Below, piece by piece: positions 45,663-54,200 of a stretch of DNA of 64,000 nucleotides (positions are counted from its first letter, which is position 1; the number at the start of each line of letters is the position of its first letter). The translations under genes and the position numbers were made by a program. The notes beneath the pieces are model-generated. The model did no database searches and was not told the origin of the DNA. It saw only the letters and a program-made list of their open reading frames with translations. This DNA comes from JAXMHQ01 sp046346665 (lineage in GTDB: Bacteria; Verrucomicrobiota; Verrucomicrobiia; Limisphaerales; JAXMHQ01), in assembly GCA_046346665.1 (NCBI GenBank), contig JAXMHQ010000016.1, forward strand, positions 44,684 through 108,683. Reading direction: 5' to 3'.

Positions 45663-47915
45663 ATGAATACGTTCCTGGTTCGTTCGCTTCGGATTCCGTC
45701 GCTCTTGCTGGCGGCGGCGTTGCAGGTGTTGCCGATGGTGCGCACGGCGTTGCCGGTGATGGAGAGCAGCGCGCAGGTGCTCGCGATTATTTTCCGCTGG
45801 GGGGCGGGCGTGGCGGCCGCGCTGGGCGGCGTGCAGGCGGTGTCCGGCGCGTCGACGGTGATCACCAATCCGCTTTCGACGAACATCACGCAGGGCGTGG
45901 CGTTCACGATGCGCCTGACCACGGCGCCCAACCAGGCGGGTTACTGGACGGCGTCGGGTCTTCCGGCGGGTTTGAGCCTGTCGGGGACCAGCGGGTCCAC
46001 GTCGTGGAAAATCACCGGCACACCGACGACGACGGGAACCTACAGTGTTGGGTTGACGGCGATGGAAAAACAGGGAGCTTCGGCGAGCCGGACCACGACA
46101 GCGACGCTGGTCATCACGGTATCGCCGGCGGCGGCGGCACCGCCGGTCATTGGTACGCCCCCGGCCAGCCAGACGGTGAACCAGGGTCAGAACGCCACAT
46201 TCACGGTTACGGCGACCGGGACGGCGCCGCTGACGTACCAGTGGCGGTTCAAGAGCGGTGTGCTTTCGGGCCAGACGGCGGCGAGCCTGACGTTGAACGC
46301 GGTGACGACGAACAACGCCGGGAATTACGATGTGATTGTGGCGAACAGCAGCGGCAGCGTGACGAGTGCGGTGGCGGTGCTGACGGTGCTGGTGCCGGGC
46401 GCCCCGGTGCCGCCGGCGATCACCGGCCAGCCGGTGAATCTCACGGTGAGCCAGGGCCAGCCGGCCTCCTTCACGGTCACTGCCACCGGCACCGCGCCGC
46501 TGAGCTATTACTGGCACAAGGGGAGCACCTTGGTTTCCACCCAGACCACGGCCACGTTCTCGCTGGCGGCCGCGCAGACGAATGATGCGGGCACGTATTC
46601 GGTGATTGTGAGCAACGCGGCGGGCTGGGTCACCAGTTCAAACGCGACCCTCACCGTGAATTCCACCAGTCAATCGCCGTACATCCTGGTGCAGCCTGTG
46701 AGCCAGTCCGTTCTGTCGGGAGCGCCCGCCAGTTTCAGTGTCAGCGCCGGCGGGGCTGCAACACTTCGGTACCAGTGGTATCGGAATGGAAGCGCCATCA
46801 ACGGCGCCACGTCCCCCACGCTCTATCTCCCGAGCGTCCAGTCGGAAAACGCCGGGAGCTATTACGTCGTGGTCAACAACCGCTATGGCACCGTCCAGAG
46901 CACCACCGTGAGCCTCTCGCTCATTCTCATCCGGGGCGCTTACAACGGGGTGTTCTATGAAAGCGGCGTGGTCAGCCATTTAAGTTCCGGATCGTTTGTC
47001 GCCAATTGCACGGACCAGGGCGCCTACACGGCCAACCTGATGATTTACGGCCGGCGATACAAGGCCTCCGGCCGGTTCAATGCGGCCGGGTTTTCCACCA
47101 ACCAGGTGTTGCGCGGGACCCTGCTGCCGCTCACGCTTGAATTGCAGGTCGATCTCACGGGAGGCGACCAGATTCGCGGTCGCGTGACTGACGGCACCTG
47201 GTCGGCGCCGTTGCTGGCGGACCGGCTGGTGTTTGATTCGGCCCACAACCCCGCGCCGCAAGCCGGTCAATACACGCTGGTCATTCCGGGCATCCCGGGC
47301 GCAACGGATAATCCGCAGGGCGACAGTTACGCCACGTTGAAGGTGGACGCCGCGGGCCATGTGAAGGCGCAGGGGCGGCTGGCGGATGGCGCGCCGTTTT
47401 CCCAGTCCACTGCGATTTCGAAATCCGGCGACTGGCCTCTTTACGCGTCGGTGACGGCCGGGCAGGGGTCGGTGCTGGGCTGGCTGAGCTTCAGCAACCG
47501 CGTGTCGGACGATATCCACGGCGTGGTGAACTGGGTGAAGTTGCAGCAGCCTTCGACGACCTATTATCCGATGGGCATCTCGCTGCAGAGCACCGCCGCC
47601 GGTTCCGCCTACCGGCCGCCGTCGCAGGGCGGTCCGGTCCTGAATTTCACCACCGGCCAGGTACAGTTTTCGGGCGGCAATTTGCCGGCGGGGTTCAGCA
47701 ACCCGGTGCAGCTGCTGAACAATCGATTGAGCGGTTCCGGCGCGACGGTGTCGGGGACGCTCACTCCCGCGACGGGATTGTTCCGCGGCAAGGCGACCGA
47801 TCCGGGCACGGGAGCCTCGGTTTCGTTCAGCGGCGTCGTGTTGCAAAAGGCCGGGTCCGGCTCCGGCTATTTCCTGGGCTCGAACAAATCCGGCCGCGTG
47901 GTCCTGGGTCCGTGA
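45663..47915 (+). CDS. Secreted Ig-repeat protein, last gene of the redox cluster
   Basis: Protein of 750 residues. The N-terminus carries two hydrophobic stretches (IPSLLLAAALQVLP; VLAIIFRWGAGVAAALGG) followed directly by QAVSGASTV (Ser61-Thr65), which resembles an ApbE target site apart from the Asp. A putative-Ig domain (ASGLPAGLSLSG, ITGTPTTTGTYSV) and three Ig-like domains follow (SQTVNQGQNATFTVTATGTAPLTYQW type, about residues 160-420). The last 330 residues form two beta-rich repeats (RGAYNGVFYE..., AGQYTLVIPG...) common at the ends of verrucomicrobial surface proteins. It starts six bases after dsbD, so it is part of the operon. Function unknown. Confidence 0.78.
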   Translation: MNTFLVRSLRIPSLLLAAALQVLPMVRTALPVMESSAQVLAIIFRWGAGVAAALGGVQAVSGASTVITNPLSTNITQGVAFTMRLTTAPNQAGYWTASGLPAGLSLSGTSGSTSWKITGTPTTTGTYSVGLTAMEKQGASASRTTTATLVITVSPAAAAPPVIGTPPASQTVNQGQNATFTVTATGTAPLTYQWRFKSGVLSGQTAASLTLNAVTTNNAGNYDVIVANSSGSVTSAVAVLTVLVPGAPVPPAITGQPVNLTVSQGQPASFTVTATGTAPLSYYWHKGSTLVSTQTTATFSLAAAQTNDAGTYSVIVSNAAGWVTSSNATLTVNSTSQSPYILVQPVSQSVLSGAPASFSVSAGGAATLRYQWYRNGSAINGATSPTLYLPSVQSENAGSYYVVVNNRYGTVQSTTVSLSLILIRGAYNGVFYESGVVSHLSSGSFVANCTDQGAYTANLMIYGRRYKASGRFNAAGFSTNQVLRGTLLPLTLELQVDLTGGDQIRGRVTDGTWSAPLLADRLVFDSAHNPAPQAGQYTLVIPGIPGATDNPQGDSYATLKVDAAGHVKAQGRLADGAPFSQSTAISKSGDWPLYASVTAGQGSVLGWLSFSNRVSDDIHGVVNWVKLQQPSTTYYPMGISLQSTAAGSAYRPPSQGGPVLNFTTGQVQFSGGNLPAGFSNPVQLLNNRLSGSGATVSGTLTPATGLFRGKATDPGTGASVSFSGVVLQKAGSGSGYFLGSNKSGRVVLGP

Positions 47916-47961
47916 CGGGGGTTTTTCTCGTCAGCCCAGCGGGGCTGCGGTAGCCTGCGTC

Positions 47962-48666
47962 GTGCTCTCGGATAAACCATGGAAGCCCGACGCGGTGTTG
48001 CGCCTGGGCGCGGCCGTGCTGGTTTGTTTTTGTTTTGGAATTTTTCTGAACGGCCTGGTGGGCACCCGGGTTCACAGCGTGCCGCTGCGGGTGCTGATCG
48101 CCGTGGTTTGCTTCCAGGGAGCGGCTTTTCCGTTGATCGGGCAATTCCTGCGCGAACACCAGGCGACGTGGTCCGGCGCGTTCGGTTTTTTCAACGATTG
48201 GCGGCGCGCACTGGGCGCCGGCGCGATTGCGGCGGTGCTGCTGGCGGTGACGACCCTGACAATTCAATGGGCCGAAGCGCAACTGCTCGCGCGATTCGGC
48301 ATCCCGATGGACGAGCAGGTCGCGGTGCAGGCGCTGCGTGAGACGTCGGGCTGGCCGGCGCGGCTGGCGATGGCTGTCGCGACGATCCTGCTGGTTCCGC
48401 CCGCCGAGGAGATGCTGTTCCGGGGAATACTGTATCCCGCGTTGAAGCACGCGGGGTTTCCGCGGTTTGCGTGGTGGGGGACCGCGGTGCTGTTCGGCGC
48501 GGTGCACCTGAACGTGGCTTCGTTCGTGCCGCTGACGATTCTGGGATTCGCGCTGATCTGGCTGTACGAACGCACCGACAACCTGCTCGCGCCCATCGCC
48601 GCCCACAGCCTGTTCAACGCGGCGAATTTCATTTTGCTTTACCTCCTCGAGGCGCTCAGTCCATAG
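47962..48666 (+). CDS. CPBP-family intramembrane glutamic endopeptidase
   Basis: Membrane protein of 234 residues from GTG 47962, with about six helices. The CPBP (Abi/Rce1-like) motifs are present: PPAEEMLFRGILYPAL with the Glu-Glu-x3-Arg motif, FGAVHLN with the first conserved His, and APIAAHSLFNAANF with the second His and Asn. Such proteases cut within membranes and act in protein maturation or self-immunity. It is followed 13 bases later by thiL, so it may be co-transcribed with housekeeping genes rather than with the redox cluster. Substrate unknown. Confidence 0.88.
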   Translation: MLSDKPWKPDAVLRLGAAVLVCFCFGIFLNGLVGTRVHSVPLRVLIAVVCFQGAAFPLIGQFLREHQATWSGAFGFFNDWRRALGAGAIAAVLLAVTTLTIQWAEAQLLARFGIPMDEQVAVQALRETSGWPARLAMAVATILLVPPAEEMLFRGILYPALKHAGFPRFAWWGTAVLFGAVHLNVASFVPLTILGFALIWLYERTDNLLAPIAAHSLFNAANFILLYLLEALSP

Positions 48667-48679
48667 CTTTTGCCGGATC

Positions 48680-49609
48680 ATGAACGAATTCGACCTCATC
48701 GCCCGCCTGACCCGGTCCGTGCCGACCAACAAATCGGTCGTGGTCGGGCCGGGGGACGATTGCGCGGTATTGGATTTCGGGTTGCCGGACCGGCTGTTGT
48801 TGTTCAAGACCGACGCGGTGGTGTCGGGGATCCATTTTACCGCGGCCGCGCCGCCGGAGAAGGTGGGGCACAAGGCGCTGGGGCGGTGTTTGAGCGACAT
48901 TGCGGCGATGGCGGGGACGCCGGCGGCGGCGCTGGTGACGATGGCATTGCCGCCGGAGACGGACCCGGCGTGGCTGGAGTCGGTGTGCGAGGGGCTGTAT
49001 GCGCTGGCGCGGCGGCACGAGGTGGCGGTGGTGGGCGGGGAGACGACGACCTGTCCGGAGCGGCTGATGATTTCCGTCGCGGTGCTGGGCTGGGTGCCGC
49101 GGGGCAAGGCCGTGTTGCGGAGCGGCGCGGAAGTGGGCGACGCGATTTTTGTGAGCGGCGAACTGGGCGGATCGCTGGCGGGCCGGCATCTTGATTTCGA
49201 GCCGCGGCTGGCGGAGGCGCGCTGGCTGGCGCAGCGGTTCGCGGTGCATGCGATGATGGATTTGAGCGACGGTCTGGCGGGCGATCTGCGGCACCTGTTG
49301 AAGGCGAGCCGGGCGGGGGCGGAGTTGCTGGTGGATTCGATTCCTATCAGCAAGGATGCGCGGCAATCGGCGCGGTCGGGCGGGGAGCGGACCCCGTTGT
49401 TGTCGGCGCTGACGGACGGCGAGGATTTTGAATTGTTGTTCACGGTGTCCGCGAAGGACGCGGTCCCGGTGCTGGACGCCTGGCGCCAGGAATTTCCCGG
49501 CGTGCGGCTCACCTGCATCGGAAAGATTATCGCGGGCGACGGCATCCGGCTGCGGGACAAGAGCGGGGTGCGGCCCTTGACAGCGCATGGTTACGAACAT
49601 TTCAAATAG
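48680..49609 (+). CDS. thiL: Thiamine-monophosphate kinase
   Basis: Makes thiamine diphosphate from thiamine monophosphate with ATP. The 309-residue protein shows the ThiL/PurM fold: FDLIARL at the N-terminus, VVGPGDDCAVL, FKTDAVVSGIHF, ALGRCLSDIAAMAGTP with the nucleotide-binding Asp, VGGETTTCPE, MDLSDGLAGDLRHL and LTDGEDFELLF. All metal-binding aspartates expected in these motifs are present. The end overlaps tsaE by 23 bases. No THI riboswitch was seen upstream. Confidence 0.94.
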   Translation: MNEFDLIARLTRSVPTNKSVVVGPGDDCAVLDFGLPDRLLLFKTDAVVSGIHFTAAAPPEKVGHKALGRCLSDIAAMAGTPAAALVTMALPPETDPAWLESVCEGLYALARRHEVAVVGGETTTCPERLMISVAVLGWVPRGKAVLRSGAEVGDAIFVSGELGGSLAGRHLDFEPRLAEARWLAQRFAVHAMMDLSDGLAGDLRHLLKASRAGAELLVDSIPISKDARQSARSGGERTPLLSALTDGEDFELLFTVSAKDAVPVLDAWRQEFPGVRLTCIGKIIAGDGIRLRDKSGVRPLTAHGYEHFK

Positions 49610-50021
49610 CGCGGCGGAGACCGAGGCGCTGGGTGCGGAGTGGGGCCTCGGGGCGGAGCGCGGGCTCGTGATCGGCCTGACGGGCGACCTGGGGGCGGGC
49701 AAGACGCAGCTTGTGAAAGGCATTGCGCGCGGGTTGGGCGTGACCAGCCGCGTGCACTCGCCGACGTTCACCCTGGTGAACGCCTACACGGGCGGGCGGC
49801 TGCGGCTGTTTCACCTGGATCTTTACCGGCTGGAGACACACGACCAGATCCTGGGAGCCGGCCTCGAGGAATACCTGAGCCCGGACGGCGTGGCGGTGAT
49901 TGAGTGGGCGGAGCGCTGGCTTGACGGCGGGGTGACATTGCCCGCGCGCTATCGCTCGGTTCGAATCGAAACGCTCGGCGAGAACGTGCGAAGCATCGCT
50001 TATGAAGATTTTGGCGCTTGA
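49587..50021 (+). CDS. tsaE: tRNA t6A synthesis ATPase TsaE
   Basis: Partner of TsaB and TsaD in making N6-threonylcarbamoyladenosine in tRNA. The 144-residue protein has the Walker A motif GDLGAGKTQLVKGIARGLG, the HSPTFTLVNAY segment, HLDLYRL and IEWAERW, all typical of TsaE. It starts inside the thiL gene and ends 20 bases inside tsaB, so three genes are chained by overlaps. TsaD and TsaC are not in this window. Confidence 0.95.
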   Translation: MVTNISNSAAETEALGAEWGLGAERGLVIGLTGDLGAGKTQLVKGIARGLGVTSRVHSPTFTLVNAYTGGRLRLFHLDLYRLETHDQILGAGLEEYLSPDGVAVIEWAERWLDGGVTLPARYRSVRIETLGENVRSIAYEDFGA

Positions 50022-50637
50022 ATTTTCATCGGCCCGCCGCAGCGCCGCCGTCCTGGATGGCTCGGGGGGCGCGCATGAAATTTCCGCCGGATCGGACGCC
50101 GTCCGGGGGCTGGTGATGGTGGAACAGGCGCTGGAAGCGTCGCGGTTGGGCCGGGCCGAAATCGAGTGCCTGGTCGTCGGGCTCGGTCCGGGTTCCTACA
50201 CGGGAATCCGCGGCGCGGTCGCGCTGGCGCAGGGCTGGGAGTTGGGGCGCGGGGTGCGGATTCTCGGGATCAGCAGCGCGGACGCCATCGCGCACGAGGC
50301 GCGGGCTGCGGGGATCCTTGGGACGGTGGCGGTGGTGATTGACGCGCAGCGCGGCGAATTTTACACGGCGGTTTACGAGGTCTCGAGCGCCGGCTGCAAG
50401 GAAATGGAACCGCTCCGGATTGTTTCGCGGGAAGCGGTTCTGCAGCGGGAAGCCGCCGGGGCGCGGCTGGTCGGACCGGAAATCGAACGCTGGTTTCAGT
50501 CGGGCGCGGTAATTTTTCCGCGGGCGGAGACGCTGGGCCGGCTGGCCGCGGGGCGGACGGATTTTGTGGCGGGTGAAAACCTGGTCCCGATTTATCTGCG
50601 GGAGACCACGTTTGTGAAAGCGGCGCCGCCGGGGTGA
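50002..50637 (+). CDS. tsaB: tRNA t6A synthesis protein TsaB
   Basis: Scaffold protein that pairs with TsaD in threonylcarbamoyl transfer to tRNA. The 211-residue sequence has the ASKHA-fold start MKILALEFSS, the signature VVGLGPGSYTGIRGAVALAQG, and VIDAQRGEFYTAVYE. Length is near the E. coli protein (231). ATG 50002 overlaps tsaE by 20 bases. The gene ends 20 bases before the convergent DedA gene. Confidence 0.93.
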   Translation: MKILALEFSSARRSAAVLDGSGGAHEISAGSDAVRGLVMVEQALEASRLGRAEIECLVVGLGPGSYTGIRGAVALAQGWELGRGVRILGISSADAIAHEARAAGILGTVAVVIDAQRGEFYTAVYEVSSAGCKEMEPLRIVSREAVLQREAAGARLVGPEIERWFQSGAVIFPRAETLGRLAAGRTDFVAGENLVPIYLRETTFVKAAPPG

Positions 50638-50656
50638 TGGGAGCGGCCCGGCGGGA

Positions 50657-51313
50657 TCAGCGTTGTTGCCGGCCGGATTTCATCTGGCGATGGACGAAGA
50701 GGTAGTAGAGGGCGCCGACGACGAGGAGGAATCCGACGAGCCAGAGAGTGACGCGGTGCATTTCGCCGCGGTTGATATCGGCCCCGATTTTGACGCCCAG
50801 CCCGCAGAGCACGGCGCACCAGAGGGCGGATCCCAGGAGTGTGTAGGCGGAGAAGCGGAGGTAATTCATCCGGACGATGCCGGCGGGGATGCCGATGAGG
50901 TGGCGGACCACGGGGAGGAGGCGGGAGGCGAAGATGCCGAATCCGCCGTAGGTGGCGGCCCAATGTTCGGCGCCCTCGATTTTGTGGGCGGGGATGAAGA
51001 TATATTTGCCGTAGCGGAGGACGAGGGGGCGCCCGGCCCAGCGCGAGATCCAGTACATGACGGTGGCGCCGAGCCAGGATCCGAGCGCGCCGGCGGCGAC
51101 GAGGCCGGCCTGGGCAGCCCAGCCGGTGAGGTGAATACCTAACAGATCGATACCCTCCGTCCAGGCGAGGTGTGCGGCCGGGGGCATGACGACTTCGCTG
51201 GGGAGCGGCAGCACCGAACTTTCGACGGCCATGAGAAGGCCGACCAGCGGCAGCCCGCCCGATTTCAGCGAGTGCAGGTACCAATCGAGCAACGGCTGCA
51301 GAAGTTCTTTCAT
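50657..51313 (-). CDS. DedA-family membrane protein
   Basis: Inner-membrane protein of 218 residues. DedA features are clear: GLLMAVESSVLPLPSEVVMPPAAHLA near the N-terminus, GSWLGATVMYWISRWAGR, and FASRLLPVVRHLIGIPAGIVRMN, the conserved Arg-rich segment of this family. DedA proteins are linked to lipid carrier (undecaprenyl phosphate) and phospholipid flipping. It stands alone on the minus strand, 58 bases from the end of the hypothetical gene 51372-52949 upstream of it. Confidence 0.92.
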   Translation of the reverse strand: MKELLQPLLDWYLHSLKSGGLPLVGLLMAVESSVLPLPSEVVMPPAAHLAWTEGIDLLGIHLTGWAAQAGLVAAGALGSWLGATVMYWISRWAGRPLVLRYGKYIFIPAHKIEGAEHWAATYGGFGIFASRLLPVVRHLIGIPAGIVRMNYLRFSAYTLLGSALWCAVLCGLGVKIGADINRGEMHRVTLWLVGFLLVVGALYYLFVHRQMKSGRQQR

Positions 51314-51371
51314 GCCGGGCGGGTTATAATCGAAACGCCTTCCCAGGAGAAGGAGAATGCGCCGGGGCAGG

Positions 51372-52949
51372 TCAGTTGCCCTTGAACGTCAGCTTCTGTT
51401 CGTCGGCGACGATTTCTTTTTCGGTCGCCGGCGAGGGCCAGACGTAATCGTGTCCGCTGGACCAGGAGAACGGGCCCGCTTCGGAGCCGGTGGCGGGATC
51501 GCCGCCGTTGTCGACGCCGTCTTCGCCGACGGAATAGAGCAGGAACGATTTTCCGACGAGCTGGTAGCGGAGCGGTTTGCCGTCGACGGGATCGCGCGGG
51601 ACGGCGGGGAGCAGGTCGGGGACGAGGGCGTTGAGGTCGCCGGGATAGGAGCCGTGCCGGAGGTGATAGCGTTGGAGGGCGAGGACGGTGACGACGGTGA
51701 GCCGGGCGGCTTCCTCGGTCATGAGGCGTTTGGGGAAATCCTCGAGGGACTGGACGGAGCGGGAGAAGAACCAGCGGATGTCGGCGTTGGCGAGTTCGCT
51801 GCCGGAGGGCGAAGCGGTGTCGCGGGTGAGCTTGCCGAAATCGAGCTGCTCCAGCTTCGCGTTTTGTGTCCTGAGCGCGTCCTTGAAAAATCCCTTGGCC
51901 TGGGCCTGGTTGAGGGCGTCGATGAGGGCGCGCCCGCCTTTGAGCGCCTTGAGTTCGTCGGAGTAGGACCAGGAGTAGCGCCACATGGCTTCGCGGGTGA
52001 GTTCCTTGGTATCCTGCCAGGCGGATTTGGACAGCTCGGTGACGTGGGCGATCCAGGCGGCGTTGGTGGGGGCGGGGGCTGTGTTGGTTTCGGCGGCGTG
52101 GGAAAGGGTGACGAGGGGCCGGCGGGACTGGCGGAGTTTTTTCAGGGTGTTTTCGATCATGGCGCGTTCCATGAGGAGCGCGTTTTCGCCGGCGGCCAGG
52201 AAATCCTCCCCGGCCCAGTCGCGTTGCAGCGCGGCGAGCTGGTCTTCGGTGAGGCCGTTCGACTGGAGAAGTTCCCAGGTGAGATTGAACGCCTGGTAGG
52301 TCATGGCGACGCGCAGGAGCTGGGAGATGACGAGCGGTTCATCCTGAGTGGAATGGATGAGCGCGAGCAGGGCGCGGAGGTTGAGCACGGCGCCGGGGAC
52401 ATCCCCCCGGTGCAGGCTGGCGAGGGTGGCAGCGGAGAGAAGGTCGGCGGATTGTTTGACCGGCACGAGGTGGGGCAGCAACAGCGAGGGGCCCTGGGCG
52501 AAATCGATCGTGAAGCTCAGCACGGGATTGGTGACGAGCGACTGCAATTGGGCGAGGGCATTGGTGGCTGAAGCGAGCAGGGCGTTCAGTTCCTCCCAAC
52601 TGTTCGTGACGCCGCCGGCGCGGATCTCGGGGCGTTTCCATCCGACCATCGCCTTGCCGGGCGCGACGAAGTGCATGGCGGGAGGCGGGTTGGTGGCGAG
52701 GAACGAGGCGGCGACGACCTGGTGCAATTCGTTCGTGAGCGCGAGCAGTGCCGGGGCGGCGTTCGAGGAATCGGCGACGGCAGGGGGGATCAGTTCGAGA
52801 ATGGACAGTTTTTCGCCGCGGGCGAGCAGTTGATTTTTGTAGCCCGTGACGCTTTTTCTCTCTTGCAGACTCAGTGCGACGACGATCGCGGCGGCCACGA
52901 CCATGACGACAACGACGAGTCGCGCACTTTTGTGCGAGATGATCTTCAT
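51372..52949 (-). CDS. Hypothetical membrane-anchored protein
   Basis: From ATG 52949 the protein has 525 residues; the open frame back to 53126 lies inside the glycosylase gene. One N-terminal helix (about residues 11-26, LVVVVMVVAAAIVVALSL) anchors an otherwise helical, soluble domain rich in Ala and Leu (EELNALLASATNALAQLQSL, VLNLRALLALIHS). The C-terminus (LQRYHLRHGSYPGDLNALVP, PVDGKPLRYQLVGKSFLLYSVGEDGVDNGG) resembles the tail found in many planctomycete and verrucomicrobial proteins related to pseudopilin G ends. It overlaps the glycosylase gene by four bases (ATGA) and is therefore co-translated with it, but I see no functional link. Confidence 0.75.
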   Translation of the reverse strand: MKIISHKSARLVVVVMVVAAAIVVALSLQERKSVTGYKNQLLARGEKLSILELIPPAVADSSNAAPALLALTNELHQVVAASFLATNPPPAMHFVAPGKAMVGWKRPEIRAGGVTNSWEELNALLASATNALAQLQSLVTNPVLSFTIDFAQGPSLLLPHLVPVKQSADLLSAATLASLHRGDVPGAVLNLRALLALIHSTQDEPLVISQLLRVAMTYQAFNLTWELLQSNGLTEDQLAALQRDWAGEDFLAAGENALLMERAMIENTLKKLRQSRRPLVTLSHAAETNTAPAPTNAAWIAHVTELSKSAWQDTKELTREAMWRYSWSYSDELKALKGGRALIDALNQAQAKGFFKDALRTQNAKLEQLDFGKLTRDTASPSGSELANADIRWFFSRSVQSLEDFPKRLMTEEAARLTVVTVLALQRYHLRHGSYPGDLNALVPDLLPAVPRDPVDGKPLRYQLVGKSFLLYSVGEDGVDNGGDPATGSEAGPFSWSSGHDYVWPSPATEKEIVADEQKLTFKGN

Positions 52950-53803
52950 CCAGGATTCCCTTTCAGGAAATAGTTCCGTTGTTTCTCGCTGACAGGGAGC
53001 AACAGCCGTTCCAGAACCTGCAACATATCCTCCCAAACCTTCCGTTTTTCGGTGATGGCCTGGTTCCGAAGCAGGTAAGCGGGGTGATAAGTGGGCATGA
53101 GGGGGATGCCGCGGTAGGACTGCCATTGCCCGCGCAACTTGGTAATCCCCAGAGTTTTACCCAGCAACCCCTCCACGGCCGTCGCCCCAAGTGCAACGAG
53201 CACAGCGGGTTGGATCACATCGATTTGCTCGTGCAGGTAGGGAATGCAGGTGGCCATTTCGTCCGGGGTCGGTTTCCGGTTTCCGGCGGTTTGACCGGGG
53301 GTATCGGGGCGGCATTTGAGGATATTGGCGATATAGACCTGGTCGCGGGAGAGGCCCATGGCCTGGATGATTTTTGTGAGCAACTGGCCTGCTTTGCCCA
53401 CAAATGGTTCGCCTTGTTCGTCTTCATCGGCGCCGGGGGCTTCCCCGACGAAGAGGATTCGGGCGTCGGGATTGCCGACGCCGAACACGACATTTTTGCG
53501 GGAGGAGGCGAGGTTGGGGCAGCGCTGGCAGGCGAGAGCGCGGGTGCGCAATTCGGCGAGGGCTTGGGCCTTCGGAGACGTGGCGGCTGGAGGTGGCGGG
53601 ACGTCTTTGGGGGGAGCCGCGGTGGTTTTCATGGGTTCGGGAATTTTCGATGCGGGTGCGGCGCGGAGCGGGCGGGCCGGCGCGCTTTGTCGGAGCAACT
53701 CGGCGGAAACCGTCGTCCAGCGTTCTCCGCGGGACTGCATTTCCTGGACGTGTCGAATGGCTGCGTCGAGCAGCTCGTGATAGGGATGCGACATCAGGGA
53801 CAT
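52946..53803 (-). CDS. Uracil-DNA glycosylase, family 4/5 type with Fe-S cluster
   Basis: Removes uracil from DNA. The catalytic domain starts near residue 85 and shows LACQRCPNLASSRKNVVFGVG with the first two cluster cysteines, VGEAPGADEDEQGEPFVGKAGQLL (motif 1), YIANILKCRPD with a third cysteine, ATCIPYLHEQ with the fourth, ALGATAVEGLLG, and TYHPAYLLRN (motif 2). An N-terminal extension of about 80 residues is Pro/Ala-rich and probably disordered. Starts at 53830, 53803 and 53794 are possible; none has a strong RBS. The gene overlaps the downstream hypothetical gene by four bases. Confidence 0.92.
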   Translation of the reverse strand: MSLMSHPYHELLDAAIRHVQEMQSRGERWTTVSAELLRQSAPARPLRAAPASKIPEPMKTTAAPPKDVPPPPAATSPKAQALAELRTRALACQRCPNLASSRKNVVFGVGNPDARILFVGEAPGADEDEQGEPFVGKAGQLLTKIIQAMGLSRDQVYIANILKCRPDTPGQTAGNRKPTPDEMATCIPYLHEQIDVIQPAVLVALGATAVEGLLGKTLGITKLRGQWQSYRGIPLMPTYHPAYLLRNQAITEKRKVWEDMLQVLERLLLPVSEKQRNYFLKGNPG

Positions 53804-53858
53804 CGTAGGTGCCGGCCTCGCAATAGGCAAGATGGCCCGTTGCGCGGAGAGGTCCCGT

Positions 53859-54001
53859 TTAAACCACGGATGAACACGGATCAGGAGACTTGACGCGAAT
53901 TTTCGCTAATTGTTCCGGAAATAATTCGTGAGAATTCGCGTCAAAGCCTTCCTCGTTTTATCCGTGTCCATCCGTGTTCATCCGTGTTCATCCGTGGTTA
54001 A
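53859..54001. repeat. Intergenic inverted repeat with CACGGATGAACACGGAT arms
   Basis: TTAAACCACGGATGAACACG at 53859 is matched by its reverse complement ending at 54001, with an extra tandem TCCGTGTTCA unit on the right. The inner part holds GACGCGAATT and AATTCGCGTC as a second inverted pair. A related element lies at 59420-59526. It fills most of the gap 53831-54200; the rest holds no recognised gene. Confidence 0.8.
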
Positions 54002-54200
54002 GAGCCCGGAGTCGCGGCGGCTTTTTACGTTACGATTCTGCGCGATTCAGGAGGCCGGTCGATGGAACACCCGACATGGGGTCCTGAAATATCCGGGGTT
54101 CTTCGGAGAAAAGGCGATTGTGACGAATTGTCTGGAACCTGACAGCGCATGGCGGGGAGATGGGAGTGAAAGTTCCGGGGTTTCTATAGAGTGGCGTCCG

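Noticed and set aside
48667..48680. THI riboswitch before thiL
   Set aside because: Only 13 bases separate the CPBP gene from thiL; no room for an aptamer and none was seen inside the upstream gene end.
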